Shown piece after piece: positions 6,585 through 12,830 of a stretch of 12,830 bases of DNA; the first letter of the stretch is position 1, and the number at the start of each line of letters is the position of its first letter. Source of the stretch: DATARH01 sp035570495. GTDB lineage: Bacteria > Pseudomonadota > Alphaproteobacteria > ATCC43930 > CGMCC-115725. The position numbers and the translations under genes were made by a program. The notes beneath the pieces are model-generated. The model made no database searches. It saw only the letters and a list, made by a program, of their open reading frames with translations, and had not been told where the DNA came from. The stretch lies in NCBI GenBank assembly GCA_035570495.1, contig DATMLO010000133.1, forward strand, positions 1 to 12,830. Direction: 5' to 3'.

Positions 6585-8023
6585 GGATGGATCAGGACAC
6601 GATCGAGCGCCGCCACCAGCGCCTCCGCCGTCGCCACCCAGGGGACCGGCGCGTAGGATCGCGCGATTTCCTCTGACCACGTTTGCAGGTCTTGTGGATC
6701 ATCTATCGTCGCGCGGATCAACGCATAGGCGGACGAAGCGTTATTCGGGTCGAAATAGCGGGCGAATGTGCCGCCGGCCTCGGTGATCGCCGGCACGTCG
6801 GACGCAAAACATGGTTTGCCAAAAGCCAGGCTCTCACTGACCGGCAGCCCCCAACCCTCGCCAAATGACGGGAACACCGTAAAGAGGCAGTGCCGATAGA
6901 TTTCGGCGAGCTGGTCGTCGCCGGCGTCTTCTACCAGCTGAATCTTGCCGCCGACGAAGCCGGTGTTTTTCATCTGCTGCATCAGATCGTCGGCAAGCCA
7001 GCCGGTCCGCCCGGCAAAGACCAGCAACGGTACCTTCGCTCGAGGCATATTCTCGAGCATCTTCTGCCATACGCGAAACAGCAGCGCGTGATTCTTGCGC
7101 GGCTCGAGCGTCGATACGCAAAGCGCATAATCGCGCCGCGCGGCAAATTGCCAGCCTTCCGGCGTCGGACCTTGCCTGGCGCGAACAAACCCGGCGCCTC
7201 CCGGAATCGCTTGCACCGTGGGCGCCGGGGCGATCTGCCGCTCTTTCATGAAAGCCTCGAAATCTCGGGCCGTTGCTTTGGAGAAGGTCAGCAGCGTCTC
7301 GGTCTGCGGCAGCACGGCGACGAACCACCGCTCGGCGACTGGCGCGCTTTCCTCGGCGAAGAACTCGGGTCGCCGAACCGGCAGGAGATCGTGCACAAAG
7401 AGCGCAAACCGGACGCCGTATCGTTGCCGGACGGCGACGACCAGCGAGGCATAGTCGGCGTAGGCCCATGGTGCACCGGGGACGAAGACCACGTCGCCGG
7501 CCGTCACCGATCGGGCAAAATCCTGCGGTCTTCCAGCCGGCGACCAGCCGCGGTGTTGCGCTCGCGCCCGGGGCATGGCGATCGCGCGACGGCCGAGCGC
7601 GGTCGCCAACTCGCGCAGCTCCCTCAGGGCTTTGGTCTGGAGCTTCAGCCCGCGATACAGGGGCAGCCGGACGTCAGCCGGAAGCCGTCGCGCGACGCGG
7701 CGCGCCAGCGAGCGCCGGCTCGGCTCGGCGGGCAATGTCGGAGGAGTGTCGTCGAGGACGATATCGCCCGCGACGGAGCCCACACCGGTCAACCGGCCAA
7801 ACAACTCAAACGCGATCGCCTCCGATACCTCGGCGAAGCCTCGATGGGCTCCATCGTGCCGAACGAACCGCAAAGACCATTGCGACGCCGGCAGCTCCCG
7901 AAACGCATGGCATATCTCGATCACGACGCGTTGGATGCCCGACATACGGCCGCCGCCAGCCGCGTGATCGAACAAATCGTTGATGTCGACCCACAAATTC
8001 GGCAATTGCGCCCGCACCGTCAC
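6581..8023 (-). CDS. Glycosyltransferase, GT4-type (GT-B fold), second gene of the operon
   Basis: 480 residues from GTG 8023. The frame is open to 8353, but that part lies in the preceding gene; 8023 is the first start codon after that gene's stop (GTG 8017 is next), while the first ATG would cut into the conserved N-terminus. No clear ribosome site is seen, so the start is moderately sure. N-terminal domain: NLWVDINDLFDH...MSGIQRVVIEICHAF (9-41). Then LFVHDLLPVRRPEFF (208-222), LCVSTLEPRKNHALLFRVW (301-319), LLVFAGRTGWLADDL (333-347) and EX7E motif EGWGLPVSE (Glu389, Glu397). A basic linker of about 80 residues (about 100-180) separates the N-terminal element from the GT-B core. It shares architecture and motifs with the next gene, with which it overlaps by 4 nt. 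Confidence 0.88.
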   Translation of the reverse strand: MTVRAQLPNLWVDINDLFDHAAGGGRMSGIQRVVIEICHAFRELPASQWSLRFVRHDGAHRGFAEVSEAIAFELFGRLTGVGSVAGDIVLDDTPPTLPAEPSRRSLARRVARRLPADVRLPLYRGLKLQTKALRELRELATALGRRAIAMPRARAQHRGWSPAGRPQDFARSVTAGDVVFVPGAPWAYADYASLVVAVRQRYGVRFALFVHDLLPVRRPEFFAEESAPVAERWFVAVLPQTETLLTFSKATARDFEAFMKERQIAPAPTVQAIPGGAGFVRARQGPTPEGWQFAARRDYALCVSTLEPRKNHALLFRVWQKMLENMPRAKVPLLVFAGRTGWLADDLMQQMKNTGFVGGKIQLVEDAGDDQLAEIYRHCLFTVFPSFGEGWGLPVSESLAFGKPCFASDVPAITEAGGTFARYFDPNNASSAYALIRATIDDPQDLQTWSEEIARSYAPVPWVATAEALVAALDRVLIHP

Positions 8024-8058
8024 GCTGGAGGGGTTGCGAACGTGCCAAGCCCGTCGCG

Positions 8059-8991
8059 CTAAATCGTGTACGCGAAAAGGGCGAGCCGCAGCAACCGCGC
8101 GATATCGATCAACGGCATATATCCCTGGCGAAGGGCGATGCGAAGTGCGGCGCGCGCCGCCATCGGGCGGCGTTCGCCGATCGCTCCGCCCGCGGCCCTC
8201 AATGCGCGACGGCGCATCTCCCGGCGAAGCGTGCCGGCATCCATACTGAAGGTTGCGGCGGAGAGTGCCGGCCTGCCTGGCTCGTCCCAGCGCAGCGCGG
8301 CACTGTGCAACAGAGCCACTTCGGAGCGGAGCCGCCGCTCGAGGTCCGCCCAAGTCGCGTTTGTGTCGTGCTCGCGATACAGCAGCAGAGGTTCCGGAAT
8401 GTTGGTCAGCGCCGATTTTTCGGACATCCGCAGCCAGAGGTCATAGTCCTCGCACAGCGGGAACTCGTCGCGATAACCGCCGGCGCGAACGATCGCGTCG
8501 CGACGCATCACCATTGTGGGGTGCGCCATACAGTTGGTCTCGAGCAGGATGCGCCGGATTTCGTCCGGGTCGGTGGGCAGCGTTATTTCCCGCAGCGGCT
8601 TTCCGTGCGGGTCGATCGTCCTGTAGCCGCTGCCGACGGCGGCGATATCGGGTCGCTCGCCAAGCAGCGAGACTTGCTTTTGAAGTCGATCCGGCAGCGC
8701 GATGTCGTCCGCGTCCATGCGCGCGATAAGCGGCGCGCGGGCCAGCGCGATGCCGGCATTGAGCGCCGATACGATCCCGGTCGCCGGCTGCGCGTGGATG
8801 CGCAGGCGCGGATCGGCAAAGCCACGGGCGCGATTAAACGAACCGTCGGTCGAGCCGTCGTCGACGATGATGAACTCGAAGTCGGTAAAGCTTTGGGTCA
8901 GTATGCTGGTAACTGCCTGATCGAGAAAGGCGATAGCATTGCGCATCGGCATCACGACGCTGACCGCCGGTGTCCCTTCGGGCGCGGTCAT
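8059..8991 (-). CDS. Glycosyltransferase family 2 (GT-A fold), first gene of the operon
   Basis: 310 residues from ATG 8991. The GT2 core is complete: VSVVMPMRNAIAFLDQAV (10-27), IIVDDGSTDGS (41-51, with Asp44-Asp45), the metal-binding MDADDIALPDRL (92-103, Asp93-Ala-Asp95) and the acceptor-side EDYDLWLRM (181-189). After about residue 220 comes an Arg/Ala-rich C-terminal region without predicted membrane spans, so it is probably a cytoplasmic or peripheral enzyme that adds a single sugar using a nucleotide donor and a divalent metal ion. It heads the minus-strand run of four glycosyltransferases; 35 bp separate its stop from the next start. No clear Shine-Dalgarno sequence precedes its ATG. 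Sugar specificity is unknown. Confidence 0.9.
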   Translation of the reverse strand: MTAPEGTPAVSVVMPMRNAIAFLDQAVTSILTQSFTDFEFIIVDDGSTDGSFNRARGFADPRLRIHAQPATGIVSALNAGIALARAPLIARMDADDIALPDRLQKQVSLLGERPDIAAVGSGYRTIDPHGKPLREITLPTDPDEIRRILLETNCMAHPTMVMRRDAIVRAGGYRDEFPLCEDYDLWLRMSEKSALTNIPEPLLLYREHDTNATWADLERRLRSEVALLHSAALRWDEPGRPALSAATFSMDAGTLRREMRRRALRAAGGAIGERRPMAARAALRIALRQGYMPLIDIARLLRLALFAYTI

Positions 8992-9029
8992 CGCTGTGTG
9001 CCGATCTCAGTGTGCAGACTAGCCCGCCG

Positions 9030-10166
9030 ATGAGGGTCGCGCTGACGTTGAAATGGTTCGATCCGTCGCGCGGCGGCGAAGCGATCTGGACGCGCGGATT
9101 TGCCGAGCATTTGCTCGCCTCGGGGCACGAGGTACATGTCGTTGCCTGCGGCTTCGGCGATCATCGCTTGTCGATGCCGACGCACGTAGTAGCACGATGC
9201 TGGTCGCCGCTTCTTCTGTCACGACGCTTTCGGCGAGCGCTGAACGAAATCGATCCCGACGCGATCTACGATACCGGCGTCACGATTGCTCGCTGCCTCT
9301 GGCACCCGCATACGGGCTCCAATCTGCATAGCCTCGACCGACACGTCGGGACCGAACCGCCGCGTCGGCGGTTGCGCGCGGCGTGCTCGCCGAAGCTGCA
9401 GCTGCAGCGCGCGCAAATGTTCCTGCTGGAGCGGGCTCAGGCACGCCAGTCGCTGCGTATCGCCGCCGTGTCGCCGCTCGTCCAGGGGCTGCTCGAGACG
9501 AGGCACCCCCGTGCAGCCCGCAAGATCACCATGGTGATGAACGGGACGGACACCGCCTATTTCGACCCTGAAACCGTGGCCCCGCTGCGCGCCGCGGCGC
9601 GAGACGCGATCGGCATTCGCGATGAAGTCTTGTTTCTCGCCGTCGCCCACAACCCGCCGCTCAAGGGTGTCGATACGGCGTTTCGCGCCTTGAGCAAGCT
9701 TGTTCGCCAAGGCTTGCCGGTTCATCTGGCGTTCGCCGGAGGGGAGGGGGCCAACTGGCGGCGGCTCGCCGCCGCGCTCGGGATCGAGCGTCAGGTGACG
9801 TTCCTCGGCCTTGTCGGCGATATGCGGCCGGTATACGCGGCGGCCGACGTTCTCGTTCATCCGACGCGATGGGACGCATGCAGCCTCGTCGTGCTGGAGG
9901 CGCTGGCCTGCGGACTGCCGGTCATCACCACGCGCCACAACGGCGCCGTCGCGGCCATTCGCGACGGCGAGAGCGGTCTCGTGCTGGAGGAGGTCGAGAG
10001 CCCGGGCCAGCTGGCCGAGCTGATGCGCACGACATGCGATCCGGCGGTTAGGTCAGAACTCGCCGCGAACGCCCGTCGCGCCGCCCTGGCTCACGACATC
10101 CGCGCGAACTATCAGGCCATGGAGGCGCTGCTCTACGAGGTTGGCGGCACCGCCCGTGGCGGCTAG
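9030..10166 (+). CDS. Glycosyltransferase, GT4-type (WaaG-like), divergent from the operon
   Basis: 378 residues from ATG 9030, chosen because the GT-B beta-strand MRVALTLKWFDPSRGGEAIW begins there with its glycine-rich loop (GG, 15-16); GTG 8970 and 9012 are in frame, and the former would overlap the divergent GT2 gene. Later marks are AAVSPLVQGLL (145-155), MVMNGTDTAYFDP (168-180), NPPLKGVDTAFRAL (208-221) and HPTRWDACSLVVLEALACGLPVI (277-299). The first acidic residue of EX7E is Asp (Asp282, with Glu290), a variation known in WaaG-like relatives that read Y-D-x-C-S at this point. It probably adds a sugar to an LPS-core-like or exopolysaccharide acceptor, together with the four enzymes encoded on the other strand. 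Its 3' end overlaps the convergent dehydrogenase gene by 4 nt. Confidence 0.88.
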   Translation: MRVALTLKWFDPSRGGEAIWTRGFAEHLLASGHEVHVVACGFGDHRLSMPTHVVARCWSPLLLSRRFRRALNEIDPDAIYDTGVTIARCLWHPHTGSNLHSLDRHVGTEPPRRRLRAACSPKLQLQRAQMFLLERAQARQSLRIAAVSPLVQGLLETRHPRAARKITMVMNGTDTAYFDPETVAPLRAAARDAIGIRDEVLFLAVAHNPPLKGVDTAFRALSKLVRQGLPVHLAFAGGEGANWRRLAAALGIERQVTFLGLVGDMRPVYAAADVLVHPTRWDACSLVVLEALACGLPVITTRHNGAVAAIRDGESGLVLEEVESPGQLAELMRTTCDPAVRSELAANARRAALAHDIRANYQAMEALLYEVGGTARGG

Positions 10167-11230
10167 TTGATCGCGTAAAGCAGTTCCGGGCTCGGCGCCG
10201 CCTTGCCGAGCTCGACCTGCTTCACGGCGGCGATCAACTGTTCATGCGTTGATGTCTTTAGCCCCAACGCCTTGCCGCGCTCGGCGATGACGCCGTTGAT
10301 GTAGTCGATCTCGGTGCGCCGGCCTTTCTGCATGTCCTGGCCCATCGATGGACGCTGCGCCTCGCTGCGGCCCTGCGAATTGCGCAGCGCCAGCATCAGC
10401 GCCTCGACCTCTTCGAGCGCGCCCTTGTCGCCCTCCGAGGCGCGCGCCAGCTTCTCCGCGTCCTGGCCGGCGATGTCCTCGAGACGGTAGCCCTGCGCCT
10501 GGCCGATGCGCACCGCCTCGCCGCCGAGCTTGACGATGACCTGGCGGATGCGGTCGTCCTGGCGCATCGCGTTGCCCGAGAGGCCCGAGGCCGCCGAAAC
10601 GCCGTTATGCATGCCGTTGACGCAGAGCTTCGACCAGCGTTCGCCCCAGAGGTTGTCGGTGACCTTGCAGGTGTCGACGGTGCGGATCATCGCGCCGAGC
10701 TCCTCGATCCGCGCGGTGTGTCTGCCGTGTACCTCCCCGACCCGGTAGACCTCGTGCCCCGGCGGGTTTTTTGCGCCGGTGCGGCGGATTTTGCCGGGCG
10801 CGTAAAGTTCGGCCGAGAGGATCGCGGCGATCGCGCCGACCGTCTTTCCCCAGCCGACGACGCCGGCGATGCGCTCCTCATTGATGCAGTTTTGCAGCGA
10901 CACCATGTAGCCGCCCGGCGCCAAATACTGCCGCATCATCGTCGTCGCCCATTCAGTGTCGTACGACTTCATCGAGATGAAGCAGATGTCGATCGGCTTT
11001 TCCTTGGCGAGGTTCTGCGCCTCGGTCAGGTGCAGCGTCTTTGGCCGGGCGCGGACAAATTCGCTCTCGGTGACGCCTTCGAGCGCCAGCCCATCCTTGC
11101 GGATCGCCTCGATATGCTCGGGCCATGGGTCGATGAGGGTGACGTCAAAGCCGTTATGCGCGAGATTGCCGCCGGTATAGCCGCCGATCGCCCCGGCGCC
11201 AAACACGACAATCCGCTTGCTGTCCGCCAT
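10163..11230 (-). CDS. Ketopantoate reductase family (ApbA/PanE-like) dehydrogenase
   Basis: 355 residues; GGAG lies 7 nt before ATG 11230. The N-terminal Rossmann domain has GAGAIGG (11-17) after a hydrophobic strand, with FISMKSYDT (84-92) matching the family's T-K-A-x-D region and SLQNCINEERI (111-121) its L-Q-N-G region. The C-terminal helical domain has NLWGERWSKLCVNG (193-206), including the catalytic-type Lys201 and Asn205, and PSMGQDMQKGRRTEIDYING (294-313), the family's substrate-site signature. Classical PanE makes pantoate for coenzyme A using NADPH and is about 300 residues; this longer protein belongs to the broad set of paralogues that often act on other 2-oxo acids, so panE is not assigned. 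It has no evident link to the glycosyltransferases. Confidence 0.88.
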   Translation of the reverse strand: MADSKRIVVFGAGAIGGYTGGNLAHNGFDVTLIDPWPEHIEAIRKDGLALEGVTESEFVRARPKTLHLTEAQNLAKEKPIDICFISMKSYDTEWATTMMRQYLAPGGYMVSLQNCINEERIAGVVGWGKTVGAIAAILSAELYAPGKIRRTGAKNPPGHEVYRVGEVHGRHTARIEELGAMIRTVDTCKVTDNLWGERWSKLCVNGMHNGVSAASGLSGNAMRQDDRIRQVIVKLGGEAVRIGQAQGYRLEDIAGQDAEKLARASEGDKGALEEVEALMLALRNSQGRSEAQRPSMGQDMQKGRRTEIDYINGVIAERGKALGLKTSTHEQLIAAVKQVELGKAAPSPELLYAIN

Positions 11231-11297
11231 GGTCTCGCTCCCTCAAGCTGCATCGCTGGCGGGCATCATAGGCGCGAGGGCGAGGCGAGCACTAGCG

Positions 11298-11314
11298 CCG
11301 CCGGGCAGCGGCGG
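11298..11314 (-). terminator. GC-rich hairpin downstream of the CHAP gene, possible terminator
   Basis: CCGCCG and CGGCGG arms with a 5-nt loop lie about 30 nt beyond the CHAP stop, in the 113-bp gap before the dehydrogenase gene. There is no T-tract, so this is a weak call. Confidence 0.3.
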
Positions 11315-11343
11315 GGTGAAAGCACGAGTGTCGGCGGCGGACG

Positions 11344-12219
11344 CTAGTACACGTAGGCGAGCGCGGCGTCCGGGGCCTTGTGCTTGTGACGCGCCGGCGC
11401 CGCCGCGGCGACCTGCTGCGCGGGCGGGGTTGCTGGGTCCGCTTTGGCTTCGTCGAGCACCGGGTGGCTCTTATGGTGCGCCGCGTGCCCAGCGACGTGT
11501 TGCGGCGCCGGCTCGGTGGTTTGCGCGGCGGCTTGGGTCTCGTCAGCCTTCGGATGATGACGGGCCGTGCGTTCCGCGACGTGGCGCGGGGCGGCGTTGC
11601 GGTAAGCGGCTACTTCCTCGTCCTCGGTGTTCTTGTGGCGCTTGGCGCGCGCCGCGACACGGTCGGCGGCGGTGGCATGGAGCTTTTCGTGGTCGGTTTC
11701 AGCGACCGCCGGGGTATCGTGATGCGGCAGCTCGCGTGGATAAATGAAGCCGTAGGTCGGGTTTTCCCGGCCGTGTGCGTCCTGGTTTGCACCCTGGTTT
11801 TGTACCTTGACACTCGTCCAATCATTGAGCGGTGAGGTGTCGATGACCGAGCTCGCCTTTGTGATCCGGCCGCGCACCCAATTTGCATGATCGACCAGCA
11901 CCTCACGCGAATTGATGATGTGCGACACCACCGCGACGTGACCGACATGCATACGGCCGTAGGGCTTGAACACCATGATCGCGCCGACTTCCGGCTTGTG
12001 GCCGCGCTCGTAGCGTCCCTCGGCGTGGGGCCACCAGGTGGCCGCGTTGCCCTCGAGGTGAACGGTGCTGACGTCACGCACGTAGGCGACACAATTGCCG
12101 CCATGAATTTCGTGCGCGGCTCTACCATGATGAACGTCGTGCGAGGTCCGCGCCAATGCTGGCAAGCACGATAGAGTAATCAGGCCCCAGCCCCCCAGGG
12201 CAAACAACAATCGACGCAA
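11344..12219 (-). CDS. Secreted CHAP-domain protein (putative peptidoglycan amidase/peptidase) with His/Ala-rich tail
   Basis: 291 residues. A signal peptide (1-24, cleavage likely after LPALA) precedes a CHAP/NlpC-P60-like domain: GGNCVAYVRDVS (40-51, nucleophile Cys43), GNAATWWPHAEG (57-68), PEVGAIMVF (76-84), GHVAVVSHI (93-101, catalytic His94) and LVDHANW (108-114, Asp/Asn as third polar residue). Such domains cut peptidoglycan amide bonds in the periplasm. The last 120 or so residues (about 165-291) are low-complexity, rich in Ala, His, Lys and Glu, with an imperfect repeat (PRHVAERTARHHPKAD at 211-226, PQHVAGHAAHHKSHP at 239-253). The start must be TTG 12219: an in-frame TGA lies 18 nt upstream (12238-12240), and the next ATG would remove the catalytic Cys. 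AGGGGA 6 nt upstream supports it. Function inferred from domain only. Confidence 0.82.
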   Translation of the reverse strand: MRRLLFALGGWGLITLSCLPALARTSHDVHHGRAAHEIHGGNCVAYVRDVSTVHLEGNAATWWPHAEGRYERGHKPEVGAIMVFKPYGRMHVGHVAVVSHIINSREVLVDHANWVRGRITKASSVIDTSPLNDWTSVKVQNQGANQDAHGRENPTYGFIYPRELPHHDTPAVAETDHEKLHATAADRVAARAKRHKNTEDEEVAAYRNAAPRHVAERTARHHPKADETQAAAQTTEPAPQHVAGHAAHHKSHPVLDEAKADPATPPAQQVAAAAPARHKHKAPDAALAYVY

Positions 12220-12376
12220 AGCAAGTCCCCTCGAAATTCAGCGGGTATGTCCCGCCGTGTTTGTGTTGCTTATGCAACCCCTGAACTTAAGCAAACAATA
12301 TACCAACCGAGGTTGGACAAACCACGACTTTGGGCAAATTACTACCGTAGTATTTTCGCCACTTGAGGTGTGGCTT
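12220..12376. other. Intergenic region with four short inverted repeats
   Basis: This stretch is clearly less GC-rich than the surroundings and lies upstream of the CHAP gene. It holds GCGGG-5-CCCGC (12241-12255), GTTGC-4-GCAAC (12265-12278), CCAACC-2-GGTTGG (12303-12316) and TACTAC-1-GTAGTA (12340-12352). A promoter for the CHAP gene should be here; I see no convincing -35/-10 pair. Upward from 12376 the stretch is occupied by the interrupted DUF4286-like gene. A 97-codon plus-strand frame across 12257-12550 is judged a shadow. Confidence 0.5.
12226..12231 (-). promoter_or_regulatory. Ribosome binding site deciding a TTG start
   Basis: AGGGGA on the minus strand, 6 nt before TTG 12219. Together with the in-frame TGA 18 nt upstream of the start codon it fixes the unusual TTG start of the CHAP gene. 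Confidence 0.65.
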
Positions 12377-12706
12377 TCAGGTCACTTTTGGAAAACCCCG
12401 CCTGTAGACGCCCGGCGAACCGACATCGTGGCGCATATAAGGCCGGATTCGCTTAGACCACGGGTTGGAATCGCGGGCCTGTTCCCAGACGGGATGCTCG
12501 GAGACTTTTTCGTTCGCGAACTCGTAGAGCGTCAGATATCGGGGCTGTGACTCAATTGCCACATATCGCCGGGCGCCCAGACAGCCCGGCACTTTGAGGT
12601 AAGACGGGATGTAGGCGGTGTTCTACCAATCGTTGAACTCGTCCTCGACGACCGGCGGAATATCGATGCGTCCCATTTGCAGAAATGGCGCGGGGCCCTG
12701 TGTCAT
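12377..12706 (-). pseudogene. DUF4286-like (dimeric alpha/beta-barrel) protein gene interrupted by an in-frame TAG
   Basis: Reading the minus strand from ATG 12706 gives MTQGPAPFLQMGRIDIPPVV then EDEFNDW, a TAG codon (12625-12623), and NTAYIPSYLKVPGCLGARRY continuing without frame change to the TGA at 12377. Ignoring the TAG the product has 109 positions. The sequence on both sides joins into the pattern FNDW-Y-NTxxIP...GxLGARRY...PRYLTLYEF that I know from proteins annotated as DUF4286 or dabb-like, small ferredoxin-fold dimers related to EthD and antibiotic monooxygenases. The stop replaces the conserved Tyr after Trp, one base away from TAC or TAT. No frameshift or other damage is seen, so it is a recent nonsense mutation or a sequence error. 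The open frame extends further toward the tRNA but has no other start codon. Confidence 0.75.
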
Positions 12707-12794
12707 CTCGATGGGATTGGTGTGCGTCGGAAAGAAAAGACCGCGGGGCGGCTGGACGTAGGCGCTCCGCCGGAGGCGGGTGTGTCTTGGAAGA

Positions 12795-12830
12795 TGGCTC
12801 CCCGGGCCGGATTCGAACCAGCGACCCAGC
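12795..12830 (-). tRNA. tRNA 3' half, probably tRNA-Asn (runs off the window)
   Basis: On the minus strand the last 36 bases of a tRNA are present: T-arm with stem 12822-12818 pairing 12810-12806 (one T-G pair) around the loop TTCGAAT, a 7-nt acceptor 3' strand CCGGGGA, discriminator G and encoded CCA (12797-12795). The variable-loop part GGTCGC, the G discriminator and an implied 5' acceptor TCCCCGG resemble alphaproteobacterial tRNA-Asn. The anticodon is outside the window, so the amino acid is inferred. It lies 88 bp upstream of the interrupted DUF4286-like gene, on the same strand. Confidence 0.82.

Noticed and set aside
6890..8062. 390-codon plus-strand frame opposite the second glycosyltransferase
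   Set aside because: Arg/Gly/His-rich low-quality translation, fully antisense to a protein with clear GT4 motifs; a GC-rich shadow.
10163..11230. Assigning the dehydrogenase as panE of pantothenate synthesis
   Set aside because: The family is right but the protein is longer than classical PanE and no other pantothenate gene is near, so only the family is named.
10607..11347. 246-codon plus-strand frame opposite the dehydrogenase
   Set aside because: The opposite strand encodes a complete Rossmann-fold enzyme with all signatures; this frame has none.
11380..11835. 151-codon plus-strand frame with Val/Leu-rich, membrane-like segments
   Set aside because: It arises from the antisense of the repetitive Ala/His tail of the CHAP protein; no start support.
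12257..12550. 97-codon plus-strand frame in the right intergenic region
   Set aside because: It lies opposite the DUF4286-like gene, has no ribosome site or recognisable domain, and its sequence is explained by the opposite strand.
12377..12592. Standalone 71-residue protein from GTG 12592
   Set aside because: It would start inside the conserved domain, and the upstream codons before the TAG belong to the same protein; it is the 3' part of an interrupted gene.
1..12830. CRISPR array, insertion sequence, toxin-antitoxin or defence system
   Set aside because: No regularly spaced repeats, transposase, terminal inverted repeats or defence-type domains were seen on either strand.

Overview
The window is GC-rich, densely packed bacterial DNA. 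It carries a BBP2-type outer-membrane beta-barrel porin, a TIGR02281-like retropepsin and a partial tRNA resembling alphaproteobacterial tRNA-Asn. Together these point to an alphaproteobacterium, probably of the Hyphomicrobiales (Bradyrhizobium/Xanthobacter-like). That placement is inferred from family resemblance, not from a search. I see no complete mobile element, CRISPR array or phage module.

Left part (1-3854): the 3' end of a porin gene closes with a strong intrinsic terminator. It is followed by a divergent YaiI/DUF188-family protein. Five bases downstream begins a copy of a CusA/CzcA-type RND efflux pump gene that stops at residue 329 of about 1030, so only the first membrane helix and the N-terminal periplasmic half remain. 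Next are a membrane-anchored retropepsin-like aspartic protease and, convergent with it, a small lipoprotein gene with a strong ribosome binding site and a 12-bp perfect palindrome.

Centre (3970-10166): a glycosyltransferase cluster. On the minus strand, in transcription order, lie one GT2 enzyme and three GT4-type enzymes. The last two junctions are 4-nt ATGA overlaps, so the genes are probably translationally coupled. A fifth glycosyltransferase (GT4) is divergent, 38 bp away. No sugar-nucleotide synthesis gene, flippase, polymerase or ABC exporter is inside the window. The five enzymes therefore look like the assembly line for a surface oligosaccharide whose precursors and export come from elsewhere. 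This is the best candidate here for an uncharacterised system, but its product cannot be read from sequence alone.

Right part (10163-12830): a ketopantoate-reductase-family dehydrogenase overlaps the divergent glycosyltransferase tail to tail by 4 nt. Next comes a secreted CHAP-domain protein with a His/Ala-rich tail and a TTG start. Then follow an intergenic stretch holding several small inverted repeats, a DUF4286-like (dimeric alpha/beta-barrel) gene interrupted by a single in-frame TAG, and the 3' end of a tRNA gene, probably tRNA-Asn, running off the window.

The clearest non-routine observations are the amber-interrupted gene next to the tRNA, the RND pump cut exactly at a domain boundary, and the coupled glycosyltransferase cluster with two tandem paralogues.
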